Below, piece after piece: positions 35,622-43,451 of a DNA stretch of 54,411 bases (position 1 is its first letter; each line of letters opens with the position of its first letter). Source of the stretch: Paludibacteraceae bacterium (GTDB taxonomy: Bacteria; Bacteroidota; Bacteroidia; Bacteroidales; Paludibacteraceae); NCBI GenBank assembly GCA_016292775.1, contig JAEDFN010000007.1:1-54411 (forward strand), written 5' to 3'. The notes beneath the pieces are model-generated. The model saw nothing but the letters and a program-made list of their open reading frames with translations. It had not been told where the DNA came from and made no database searches. A program made the position numbers and the translations under genes.

Positions 35622-36623
35622 ATGAAAAAGAATTTCTTTACATTAGTAGCAGTTTTTGCTCTTGTTTTGTTAGGAATGGTTTCTTGTGGCAAAGAACCTA
35701 CTGTTTATGATGTTACTTGGTATAGAGCAACATACGACGGATATAAAAATTGGGGTGCTCATCACTATAATCTCGTGTTCAGAATTGGTGATGTAGAATG
35801 GGATGGTGCCGGTAATTATAGTAATAGCGGTACCTTAGTTAAAATCGAATTGCTCTCCCCAAACGGTACTGCAACAATGCCTACACCAGGTACTTATCCT
35901 ATCGTCCTTACATCTGATGGCAAAACTAATCAAACTATTGGTGGTAAATTGGATGTTGCTTATTTTGGTACTTACATTAATAATGTAAATAATGCAGTTC
36001 AAGATGTTGAATTATGTACAGAAGGTCAAGTTGTTGTAAGCGGAACTGCCGAGGCTGCTCATATTGAATTACAAATTACAAAACTCGACGGCAGTGAAGA
36101 GGTTTATCAATATACCGGTCCGCTTAATATCACTGATGAAACAAGCGGTGGTGGAGACCCGACCGACCCTGAAGGCGATTTTCAATACGAACCTGATGAA
36201 GTAAGTACTTTCAATATCACTTGCAACGAGGTAATCCAATTCTATAGACTCGGTAAATCTGCCGAAGCCGATGCTTATCAATATCAATTAGTGCTCTATG
36301 ATGGTACTGCAAATCGTGTTTGGCTCAACTTCTACTCAAACCCTGACGGTACTATCCCTGTAGGTAAATTCCCTCTTTCAAGCACTATTAAAGAAGGTGT
36401 TGCTGAAGCAAGTCATGGTTTCGAAAACGGATTTGATACAGGTTGCTTCGTTAATACCGACTTCGAAAAATCTACAAGCTACTTTAGTATTTCTTACTAC
36501 CTTGTTTCCGGACAACTCGTTCTTACTGAGAATTCTGTTACCCTTAATGCTAAATCTAAGAAGGGGTCTACATTTAATGTAACTTATTCCGGTGAATTAA
36601 ACGTAGTTGATATGGGCAATTAA
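35622..36623 (+). CDS. Lipoprotein with two similar domains, function unknown
   Basis: This 333-residue protein has a lipobox ending in VSC at residue 22. The mature part seems to hold two related beta-rich domains, about 28-165 and 195-330, joined by a Gly/Asp/Pro linker (SGGGDPTDPEGD). Both pass from a strand with a polar-aromatic start through YNLVFRIGD or YQLVLYDGT, then a PTPGTYPI or IPVGKFPLS turn, and close with YQYTGPLNITDE or FNVTYSGELNVVD. This is a tandem duplication inside one protein. No catalytic residues stand out; it may bind a sugar or protein at the surface. It has its own consensus promoter and is followed 17 bases later by a DUF5606-type gene. Confidence 0.65.
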   Translation: MKKNFFTLVAVFALVLLGMVSCGKEPTVYDVTWYRATYDGYKNWGAHHYNLVFRIGDVEWDGAGNYSNSGTLVKIELLSPNGTATMPTPGTYPIVLTSDGKTNQTIGGKLDVAYFGTYINNVNNAVQDVELCTEGQVVVSGTAEAAHIELQITKLDGSEEVYQYTGPLNITDETSGGGDPTDPEGDFQYEPDEVSTFNITCNEVIQFYRLGKSAEADAYQYQLVLYDGTANRVWLNFYSNPDGTIPVGKFPLSSTIKEGVAEASHGFENGFDTGCFVNTDFEKSTSYFSISYYLVSGQLVLTENSVTLNAKSKKGSTFNVTYSGELNVVDMGN

Positions 36624-36640
36624 TTTTTTATATATCTATT

Positions 36641-37051
36641 ATGCTAAGAACAATATTGTCTATTTCCGGAAAACCGGGATTGTTTAAGTTAATCTCTCGT
36701 AATAATTCAATACTAATCGTCGAATCTTTAGTAGATGGAAAACGTTTTCCTTCTTATCCGAGAGATAGAGTGGTTGCTCTTGCCGATGTGGCAATGTATA
36801 CGGAAACCGATGAAGTGCCTTTGCGCCAAGTGCTTAAAACAATGCAAGAGTTTGAAAAAGGTGCCGTCGCTTCGTGTGACCCTAAAGCTGATGGAGCCGC
36901 ATTACGAGAGTATTTCGCTCAAATCTTGCCGGACTTCGATAGAGATAGAGTGCACAACTCCGATATTAAAAAACTTATTCAGTGGTATAACCTCTTAATA
37001 GAATCCGGTAATTCGGATTTTGAAGAGAAAAATGAAGAGTCCGCTGAATAA
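36641..37051 (+). CDS. DUF5606-type cytoplasmic protein
   Basis: This 136-residue protein resembles a family conserved in Bacteroidota (DUF5606). The N-terminal 65 residues form a small beta-rich part (LSISGKPGLFKLISRNN, then VESLVDGKRFPSYPRDRVVA) and the C-terminal part is helical with the conserved-looking blocks DRDRVHNSDIKKLIQWYNLL. It has no signal peptide, so it acts in the cytoplasm; its role is unknown. It ends at a hairpin terminator at 37156-37185. Confidence 0.7.
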   Translation: MLRTILSISGKPGLFKLISRNNSILIVESLVDGKRFPSYPRDRVVALADVAMYTETDEVPLRQVLKTMQEFEKGAVASCDPKADGAALREYFAQILPDFDRDRVHNSDIKKLIQWYNLLIESGNSDFEEKNEESAE

Positions 37052-37155
37052 TAAATCTCTTTTTTCAATTGGCATTTTCCATCTGTTGTTTAATGCCTAT
37101 TTGTGAAAAATACAAAAGATTATATATTTGTATTTATGTAACTCAAATAATATTT

Positions 37156-37185
37156 AAAGGTGTATGTCGAATGATGTACACCTTT
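37156..37185 (+). terminator. Terminator after the DUF5606-type gene
   Basis: AAAGGTGTA at 37156-37164 pairs with TACACCTTT at 37177-37185; a T-rich stretch follows. Confidence 0.7.
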
Positions 37186-37190
37186 ATTTA

Positions 37191-37219
37191 TTTGATATCA
37201 AAATAATTGTTTACCTTTG
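37191..37219 (+). promoter_or_regulatory. Promoter of the metallophosphoesterase gene
   Basis: TTTG at 37191-37194 and TACCTTTG at 37212-37219, with a shorter than usual gap of 17 bases. The start codon is at 37241. Confidence 0.6.
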
Positions 37220-37240
37220 TAACTCAAATAGATTGTTAAT

Positions 37241-38479
37241 ATGAAGAGAAAAATATTGTTCATTATCACATTAGTAGTGATTGGTGCCCTTACATTATTA
37301 TGTGTATTGCGATGGAAAGTGTGGTTTCATAACAAACCGGAACCATCATACACCGTTTATAGTAAAATCGCTCATATACAACTCTCTTTCGGAGAAGATT
37401 TTTCAGAAAGATATGTAACGTGGCAATCTGTCCCACTCACCGATTCTGCAAATACAATATATCAGTATGGAGTAATTTGGATGCCTGTAAATCAGTATTT
37501 TACTACTTCTGTAAATGCCTCCGCCTCAGTGCCGTCGGTAGTAGATTCCGAATTCCAAAGTGATACGGCCTCTCTGGATAATTCTTTCTTTGTTCCGGCA
37601 AAATATCAATATATCAAAACTCAAGGCGGAGAAGCTGGATATTTCTATGCCAAAGTACCTCTTAAGCCGGGAAGATGGAAATATTCTATTGTGGCCAACG
37701 ATACTATGTCGCAATGGTACGAAACCTATGTTCCGAAAAACGATTCGCTCGCTTTTCTTGTATTGGCTGATATTCAAGATAAAACATATTCCGGTACCGA
37801 TACACTTGTAGAGTCAATTATTGCTCATCATAATATAAACGGTATATTTCAATTGGGCGACCTTATCGAGCGTCCTCATCAATATTATTGGGATAGATAT
37901 TTTGATGATTTTAAACACATTTCACCAACAATTCCTACACTGGCAGTGCTCGGTAATCACGATTATGTTAAAGGGATAAACAAACATCCTGATGCTCGTT
38001 TCTTTTACGTATTCCCTTCTTATTTGATAAATGATTCAATACCTGAGGTTGGAAATATTTTTATAAAATTGCCAAATGTCTCCTTCTATTTGATGGATAC
38101 AAACCAACCGTTATGCCGACTTTATAAACAAAAACAATGGCTTAAAACCATTAATTCGGAAAATACAAATACAATTATCCTTATGCATCATCCTTTTAAA
38201 TCCGCAATAAGCTGGTTCCGAAACCTGAGAATGATGCTTTGTTTGGGAAATGTTTTTGATAATATTGATGCCGAATTAATACTCGCCGGCCATGAACATA
38301 CCTTTGATATTGAAGAAATTAATGATAATTGCACTCAAATAATTACAAATTTCTCGGCTAAAAATTACAACGACGATGTGCAAGGTAGATATTATATTAT
38401 TCTTTATCTGAATTCCGAAACTATTAAAGCGGAAGTATATGATGAAAAACATGTTTTAAAGCAGATATTCGAATTTTAA
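37241..38479 (+). CDS. Membrane-anchored calcineurin-like metallophosphoesterase
   Basis: This 412-residue protein has one N-terminal membrane segment (about 5-24) that can act as an uncleaved anchor, so the body faces the periplasm. Residues about 45-165 are beta-rich, like the Fn3-type domain before purple acid phosphatases. The catalytic domain has the two-metal motifs in order: VLADIQD (about 178), GIFQLGDLIER (about 205), VLGNHDYVKG (about 237), ILMHHPFKSA (about 310) and LAGHEHTFDI (about 348). The first motif has D-x-Q rather than D-x-H, a known variation that may change metal use. The substrate is unknown; phosphate esters or nucleotides are possible. Confidence 0.8.
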   Translation: MKRKILFIITLVVIGALTLLCVLRWKVWFHNKPEPSYTVYSKIAHIQLSFGEDFSERYVTWQSVPLTDSANTIYQYGVIWMPVNQYFTTSVNASASVPSVVDSEFQSDTASLDNSFFVPAKYQYIKTQGGEAGYFYAKVPLKPGRWKYSIVANDTMSQWYETYVPKNDSLAFLVLADIQDKTYSGTDTLVESIIAHHNINGIFQLGDLIERPHQYYWDRYFDDFKHISPTIPTLAVLGNHDYVKGINKHPDARFFYVFPSYLINDSIPEVGNIFIKLPNVSFYLMDTNQPLCRLYKQKQWLKTINSENTNTIILMHHPFKSAISWFRNLRMMLCLGNVFDNIDAELILAGHEHTFDIEEINDNCTQIITNFSAKNYNDDVQGRYYIILYLNSETIKAEVYDEKHVLKQIFEF

Positions 38480-38872
38480 TTAAAATCACAAATGCATAGC
38501 TGAAGTATCAAATACGGAAAAATTTCTTGAATTGAAAATTAAAAAAACGACGGAAAATAAATTTTTCGACGAAAAAAGACCATATTTTCGGGGTTCAAAA
38601 TAATAGTTGAAAAGGGATTGTAGATTATTTTAGCATAAAATCAAATAATATTCAGGTAATAAACTTATTTTTATTTATCAAAATGGGACTATTTTGCAAA
38701 AAATATCAAACAGAAACGGCTCGGAAGTTTTTTTAAATAAATGCTGAAAAATTTGTGTCTCGATTTTGAATATTCAAAAAAAATTCCGATATTTACGGCC
38801 TAAAATAACAGTCTTGTAAAAGGCAAAAAAAGAAGGAAAATCTAATAATTAAATCTAATAAAATATTAAGAC
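38480..38872. other. Non-coding A/T-rich gap
   Basis: No gene, terminator or consensus TAnnTTTG promoter was found in these 393 bases. The sequence has many A runs. It presumably holds a non-standard promoter or a long leader for the following, apparently well expressed gene. Confidence 0.4.
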
Positions 38873-40636
38873 ATGGGAAGAGAAATTCAGTTCAGTTTGG
38901 TTTACCGCGATATGTGGCAATCTTCTGGTAAGTATGTTCCTCGTAAAGATCAATTGGCAAAAATCGCACCTGTAATTATCGATATGGGTTGCTTTGCACG
39001 TGTAGAAACAAATGGTGGTGCATCAGAGCAAGTAAACTTGCTTTATGGTGAGAATCCAAACCAAGCAGTGCGTACTTTTACAAAACCTTTTAATGAGGCA
39101 GGTATCAAAACTCATATGTTAGACCGTGGCCTTAATGCATTGCGTATGGACCCTGTTCCTGCCGATGTTCGCCAACTTATGTACAAAGTAAAACATGCAC
39201 AAGGTGTAGATATCACTCGTATCTTCTGTGGTTTGAACGACGTTCGTAATATCGCCGCTTCTATTAAATGGGCAAAAGAGGCAGGTATGACTGCACAAGC
39301 CACTATGTGTATTACATACTCTCAAGTACACAATGCTAAATATTACATGAATATGGCAGACCAACTCGTAGAAGCCGGTGCTCAAGAAATCTGCTTGAAA
39401 GATATGGCAGGTATCGGTCGCCCTACAATGTTGGGAGAAATTGTAAAATATATTAAAACAAAATATCCAAATATTATCGTTCAATATCACGGTCATACAG
39501 GTCCAGGTTTCTCTGTTGCTTCTATGCTCGAAATAGCAAAAGCAGGTGGTGATGTATTCGACGTTGCTATCGAGCCGCTCTCTTGGGGTATGGTTCACCC
39601 GGACGTTATCACTATCCAACAAATGTTTAAAGAAGCCGGCTTTACTGTACCTGATATTAACATGAAAGCTTATATGGAGGCTCGCCGCCTTACTCAAAGT
39701 TTTATCGACGACTTCCTCGGCTATTTCATCGACCCTCGTAACAGATTTATGTCTTCTCTCCTCGTTGGTTGTGGACTTCCTGGTGGTATGATGGGTTCTT
39801 TGATGGCTGACCTTAAAGGCGTTCACGCTGTAATCAATGCCGGCCTTAAAGCTCAAGGTAAAGCAGAACTCTCTGAAGACGAACTCCTTGTTCAACTCTT
39901 CGACGAGGTGAAATATATTTGGCCTAAACTCGGTAACCCACCTCTCGTAACTCCATTCTCTCAATATGTGAAGAATGTAGCCCTTATGAATGTATTGTCA
40001 ATGAGTAAAGGTCAAGGACGTTGGACTATGATTGATAACAATACATGGGGTATGATTCTCGGTAAAGCAGGTAAATTGCCTGGTAAACTCGATCCGGAAA
40101 TCATTGAACTCGCTAAAGCTCAAGGTAAAGAATTCTTTACCGGTAACCCTCAAGATAATTATCCTGACGTACTCCCTGAATTTAGAGGCCGTATGAAAGA
40201 GCTCGGTTGGGACTTCGGTCAAGACGATGAGGAACTCTTTGAGTTTGCTATGCACGAAAAACAATATCGTGAATATAAATCAGGAGAAGCTAAACGCCGC
40301 TTCAACCGCGAATTGGAAGAGAAAATGACTGCCAAATTCAAAGCTGCAGGTGTTTCTGTAATTCCTGACCTCCGTCAATTACGCCACCCTAACGCAGAAC
40401 CTGTTGTTGCTCCTGTAGCAGGTACCCTCCTTTGGGAATTCGATTACGAAGATAAATCTTATGCTCCTGCTCCGGGTAAAGAATACAAGAAGGGTGATTA
40501 CCTCTGCGCTATACAAACCAGCTTTAACCTTGAAATCGTTTATGCTCCTTTCGATGGCGTTATCGTAGAAGCTACTAAAGAACAAGGCGCTCGTATAGCT
40601 AAAAACGATACTATTGCATTTATAGAAAAATTTTAA
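38873..40636 (+). CDS. Carboxyltransferase-like protein lacking the biotin lysine
   Basis: This 587-residue protein matches the carboxyltransferase subunit of pyruvate carboxylase/oxaloacetate decarboxylase. Metal ligands are kept: Asp in YRDMWQ (D13), Lys in CLKDMAG (K176) and both His in YHGHTG (H206, H208). Yet two catalytic parts are changed. The GTSQP motif with the proton-shuttling Thr reads GMVHP (239-243). The C-terminal biotinyl-like domain (about 512-587, from VAPVAGTLLWEF) has QTSFNLEI where EAMKMENE is expected, with no lysine. It thus cannot be biotinylated there. I recall similar proteins in other Bacteroidales, so a separate conserved function is likely. No partner decarboxylase subunit is nearby. 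Confidence 0.8.
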   Translation: MGREIQFSLVYRDMWQSSGKYVPRKDQLAKIAPVIIDMGCFARVETNGGASEQVNLLYGENPNQAVRTFTKPFNEAGIKTHMLDRGLNALRMDPVPADVRQLMYKVKHAQGVDITRIFCGLNDVRNIAASIKWAKEAGMTAQATMCITYSQVHNAKYYMNMADQLVEAGAQEICLKDMAGIGRPTMLGEIVKYIKTKYPNIIVQYHGHTGPGFSVASMLEIAKAGGDVFDVAIEPLSWGMVHPDVITIQQMFKEAGFTVPDINMKAYMEARRLTQSFIDDFLGYFIDPRNRFMSSLLVGCGLPGGMMGSLMADLKGVHAVINAGLKAQGKAELSEDELLVQLFDEVKYIWPKLGNPPLVTPFSQYVKNVALMNVLSMSKGQGRWTMIDNNTWGMILGKAGKLPGKLDPEIIELAKAQGKEFFTGNPQDNYPDVLPEFRGRMKELGWDFGQDDEELFEFAMHEKQYREYKSGEAKRRFNRELEEKMTAKFKAAGVSVIPDLRQLRHPNAEPVVAPVAGTLLWEFDYEDKSYAPAPGKEYKKGDYLCAIQTSFNLEIVYAPFDGVIVEATKEQGARIAKNDTIAFIEKF

Positions 40637-40660
40637 GCGTTAATAATTTGTTTTTCTTTC

Positions 40661-40692
40661 GGCTGCCTTGTTCGCAAGGCAGCCTTTTTTTT
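40661..40692 (+). terminator. Strong terminator just before the GNAT start
   Basis: A perfect 10-bp stem (GGCTGCCTTG at 40661-40670 with 40675-40684) closed by a TTCG tetraloop is followed by eight Ts. The next gene's ATG is at 40696. Confidence 0.95.
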
Positions 40693-40695
40693 GTT

Positions 40696-41262
40696 ATGTT
40701 TACTTTTCACCGTATTATCGACTCGTCCAACCCCCTTTTCGTGTCGGCTATGGACATTTATATCAACTCTTTCCCTGACGACGAACGTAGAAGAATAGAA
40801 GATGTTGAAAAATTGCTGTCAAAAGATTTTTATCACTTTATCGCTGTCTATGACGAGAGAGGAAGGGTTATTGCTATATTAGTATATTGGCAATTTACAT
40901 CCTTCTATTATGTGGAGTACCTCGCTGTCTCTCCAAAATATAAAGCTCATGGCTTCGGCTCGCAGATAATGAAGAAATTCCTCGAAAAGAGACACCTCAA
41001 TCTACCCGTTATCCTTGAAGTGGAAAAAATCGATGAAGATGTGCCCGAATATGAATTGGCAATACGTAAACGTAGAGTGAAATTTTACCTTAATCTTGGA
41101 TTCACTCTTAGCGATGTGCCGTATATTCAACCACCTTATGCCCCGGGCTTAAAGGAGGTACCCCTTGCTTTGATGCAATTCGGAGATATTCTGACAAATA
41201 ATGCCCTTGAGGTTATTAATACTTTACATAATAGAGTGTATTTAAACCCTTTCGAAAAATGA
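40696..41262 (+). CDS. GNAT family acetyltransferase
   Basis: This 188-residue protein has the GNAT pattern: an N-terminal strand and helix (MFTFHRIIDSS, then INSFPDDERR), a central block YYVEYLAVSPKYKAHGFGSQ with the acetyl-CoA loop, and a later VILEVEKIDED strand followed by a YLNLGF block typical of the fold. The acceptor substrate is unknown. The ATG at 40696 is chosen because the longer frame begins with a TTG upstream of and within the terminator. That terminator ends 3 bases before this ATG, so expression must rely on read-through or on an unusual start. No gene follows for about 500 bases. Confidence 0.8.
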   Translation: MFTFHRIIDSSNPLFVSAMDIYINSFPDDERRRIEDVEKLLSKDFYHFIAVYDERGRVIAILVYWQFTSFYYVEYLAVSPKYKAHGFGSQIMKKFLEKRHLNLPVILEVEKIDEDVPEYELAIRKRRVKFYLNLGFTLSDVPYIQPPYAPGLKEVPLALMQFGDILTNNALEVINTLHNRVYLNPFEK

Positions 41263-41484
41263 TTAATCCGATAATAACTATTTATTATCTATTCGATTCT
41301 CTTCATTTCTATATCGAAAATAGTATGCTTTTTCAAAGATAATATTCCCCTTTTTGGAGATGAGGATAATTCCGGTTACGGATTTACCAAATGGGCTTAT
41401 TTCCCGGTAGAAGACTCATAGGTGTGGATTTTGAGAATACTGATTCCGATTGCGGATTAATAAAGTGACGTATTTTAAAACTAT

Positions 41485-41528
41485 ATGAGAATAATAGTTT
41501 CCTGCCATGAGAATAATAGTTTCCCGCC
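41485..41528 (+). repeat. Tandem duplication of a 22-bp unit
   Basis: ATGAGAATAATAGTTTCCTG followed by CC (41485-41506) is repeated at 41507-41528 with one change. It lies 25 bases upstream of the queC promoter, inside an otherwise gene-free gap (41263-41758). Two looser copies of an ATTCCGGTTACGGATT-like string occur nearby at about 41374 and 41443. Confidence 0.8.
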
Positions 41529-41552
41529 GGCTTAAGTAAAAATTTTATTGCG

Positions 41553-41584
41553 TTTGCCTATTTAAAATTATTATATTATCTTTG
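41553..41584 (+). promoter_or_regulatory. Promoter of the queCDEF operon
   Basis: TTTG at 41553-41556, 20 bases, TATCTTTG at 41577-41584: full consensus. Transcription should start near 41591 and give a leader of about 170 bases. Confidence 0.8.
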
Positions 41585-41678
41585 TGACGTGCGAAAAGAA
41601 GAAATAGTAAAACTTTCTTTTGGTTATAATCGCATGATTTTTAATAGCTTCGAGTTTGGGTATTCTTCCCGAAACTGG

Positions 41679-41710
41679 CCGTGTGCTTGGTCAACCACGT
41701 AAAAAACAAG
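41679..41710 (+). ncRNA. Candidate preQ1-I riboswitch
   Basis: The string shows the preQ1-I layout: a short hairpin (CGTG at 41680-41683 with CACG at 41696-41699), a loop containing CTTG (41686-41689), an A-rich linker TAAAAAA, and CAAG (41707-41710), which can pair with the loop CTTG as the pseudoknot. Known members have CTAG in the loop and a matching CTA after the A run, so the changes here look compensatory. The location directly before queC, with a weak terminator-like hairpin downstream, supports preQ1-dependent repression. Confidence 0.65.
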
Positions 41711-41720
41711 TTTTTTTTTT

Positions 41721-41742
41721 GAGACTCGTATGTCTCGTTTTT
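41721..41742 (+). terminator. Possible leader terminator of the preQ1 riboswitch
   Basis: GAGAC at 41721-41725 pairs with GTCTC at 41732-41736 around a 6-base loop and is followed by GTTTTT. The stem is short; it may be the expression platform. Confidence 0.4.
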
Positions 41743-41758
41743 ATAATTTCAATATTTT

Positions 41759-42412
41759 ATGAATAATAACGCATTAGTAGTATTTAGCGGAGGGCAAGAT
41801 TCTACAACATGCTTGTTTTGGGCTATAAAAAAATTCGATAAAGTGTATGCTTTGTCGTTTGCCTATGGACAAAAGCATGAGAATGAGGTGGAAATAGCTC
41901 GTAATATAGCCGCAAAAGCAGGAGTGCCTTTCGAGGTGATGCACATCCCTTTTATTGCCTCTTTAAGTAAAAATTCATTGACTGACAGCTCTATGGAAAT
42001 GGATCAAGAGAAACCTGCAAATACTCCTCCTAATACTTTTGTACCCGGCAGAAATCTATTCTTTCTTTCTATTGCTGCTGTGTATGCTATGGAGCACGAT
42101 TGTGATAATCTAATCACCGGAGTGTCGCAAACCGATTTTTCTGGATATCCCGATTGTCGCGATTCTTTTATCCGCAGTTTAAATGTTACTCTCAATCTTG
42201 CCCTTGAACATCAGTTCGTTATACACACGCCGTTGATGTGGCTCGATAAGGCTCAAACTTGGGAATTGGCTGATAATCTTGGCGTTTTGGATGTAATTCG
42301 TTACGAAACACTTACTTGCTATAATGGTATTATCGGCGACGGATGCGGCCATTGCCCTGCATGTAAACTTCGCCGTCATGGTCTGGAACTTTTTTTGAAT
42401 AATAAAAAATAA
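41759..42412 (+). CDS. queC: 7-cyano-7-deazaguanine synthase
   Basis: This 217-residue enzyme converts 7-carboxy-7-deazaguanine to preQ0 with ATP and ammonia. The PP-loop VVFSGGQDSTTCLFWA is at about residue 6, and the zinc cysteines are in GDGCGHCPACKLRRHGL near 195-210. The motif LITGVSQTDFSGYPDCRD at about 119 is family-typical. It is the first gene of the complete queC-queD-queE-queF operon, behind a consensus promoter and a candidate preQ1 riboswitch. Confidence 0.96.
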   Translation: MNNNALVVFSGGQDSTTCLFWAIKKFDKVYALSFAYGQKHENEVEIARNIAAKAGVPFEVMHIPFIASLSKNSLTDSSMEMDQEKPANTPPNTFVPGRNLFFLSIAAVYAMEHDCDNLITGVSQTDFSGYPDCRDSFIRSLNVTLNLALEHQFVIHTPLMWLDKAQTWELADNLGVLDVIRYETLTCYNGIIGDGCGHCPACKLRRHGLELFLNNKK

Positions 42413-42421
42413 AAAAGCCTT

Positions 42422-42754
42422 ATGTTTGAAATTAAAAAGAGGGTGGAGATAAGTGCTGCTCATCGCCTTTGCCTCGATTATGAATCTAAATGCACGGTGC
42501 TTCACGGTCATAATTGGATTGTTGACATCTATTTGCGTGCCGATAAGGTAAATAAAAATGGTATGATAATGGATTTTACCGAGATAAAAAAACTCGTTGT
42601 CGAGCCTTTAGATCATAAGGTGCTCAACGATGTACTCCCTTTTAATCCTACAGCCGAACTCCTCGCAGAATATTTTTGCAACTTATTACAGCCTTATTGC
42701 TACCGAGTTGATGTACAAGAAAGTATTAATAATGTAGCCTCCTATATTAAATGA
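42422..42754 (+). CDS. queD: 6-carboxy-5,6,7,8-tetrahydropterin synthase
   Basis: This 110-residue zinc enzyme of the PTPS family makes carboxytetrahydropterin from dihydroneopterin triphosphate. The zinc histidines are in SAAHRLCL (about 13) and VLHGHNWIVDI (about 28), with the catalytic cysteine in ESKCTVLHGH and acidic residues in PLDHKVLND. Its stop overlaps the queE start by 4 bases, showing translational coupling. A FolE2-type or GTP cyclohydrolase gene that would supply its substrate is not in the window. Confidence 0.95.
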   Translation: MFEIKKRVEISAAHRLCLDYESKCTVLHGHNWIVDIYLRADKVNKNGMIMDFTEIKKLVVEPLDHKVLNDVLPFNPTAELLAEYFCNLLQPYCYRVDVQESINNVASYIK

Positions 42755-43449
42755 CCTTTAACGTAGTAGAAATTTTTTGCAGTATTGAAGGCGAGGGAAA
42801 ACGCGCCGGTGTTCTGGCTCAATTTATTCGATTGGCAGGCTGTAACCTTAGATGCTCTTATTGCGACACAAAATATGCGTGGGATGCTGATTGTATAGAT
42901 TTTACATTTAAACAGCTGACGATACCTCAAATTCTTGCGTCGCTTCGTGAGGATGTTAAAGCCGTTACTATCACCGGGGGCGAACCTTTATTGGCAAAAA
43001 ATGTGGAGAAGTTAATCGCTTCTTTAATAGAGTGTGGCTTTGTTGTAAACATCGAAACAAATGGTGCCGTAGATTTATCCCCATTCCAAAAGGTATGTAA
43101 CGATGGTGGAAAATTGTTTTTTACCATTGATTATAAGTTGCCTTCTTCCGGAATGGAACCTTATATGAAGCAAAATAACTTCTTAAATCTTACGGAATTC
43201 GATGTGATTAAATACGTTGTAGGTTCTGATGAGGATGTTACAGCTATGTTGAATACCATACAATACTTTAATAAATATTATTCCGAATGTCAAAAACCTA
43301 TGCCTCAAATCTATATCGGTGTGGTGTGGGGAAATTTTTCTGCCGAGAAAATCGTTGACATTATGAAGAATAACCAATCGCTAATAAACGCACACCTACA
43401 ATTACAATTACATAAATTTATTTGGAACCCTAACCAAAAAGGAGTATAA
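42751..43449 (+). CDS. queE: 7-carboxy-7-deazaguanine synthase
   Basis: This 232-residue radical-SAM enzyme contracts the ring of carboxytetrahydropterin to form 7-carboxy-7-deazaguanine. The cluster motif GCNLRCSYCDTKYAWD (about 32) has the standard CxxxCxxC spacing, and ITGGEPLLAKNVEKL (about 75) and NIETNGAVDL (about 99) follow. It is coupled to queD by a 4-base overlap and precedes queF by 2 bases. Confidence 0.95.
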   Translation: MTFNVVEIFCSIEGEGKRAGVLAQFIRLAGCNLRCSYCDTKYAWDADCIDFTFKQLTIPQILASLREDVKAVTITGGEPLLAKNVEKLIASLIECGFVVNIETNGAVDLSPFQKVCNDGGKLFFTIDYKLPSSGMEPYMKQNNFLNLTEFDVIKYVVGSDEDVTAMLNTIQYFNKYYSECQKPMPQIYIGVVWGNFSAEKIVDIMKNNQSLINAHLQLQLHKFIWNPNQKGV

Positions 43450-43451
43450 TT

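Noticed and set aside
39119..39964. 281-codon frame on the minus strand inside the carboxyltransferase-like gene
   Set aside because: Despite its length, it is rich in His, Cys and Phe as expected from the complement of a coding strand, and it has no domain.
41263..41480. Possible decayed gene in the gap before the queC leader
   Set aside because: The two loose ATTCCG-type repeats and mixed composition are suggestive, but all frames are broken and nothing is recognisable.
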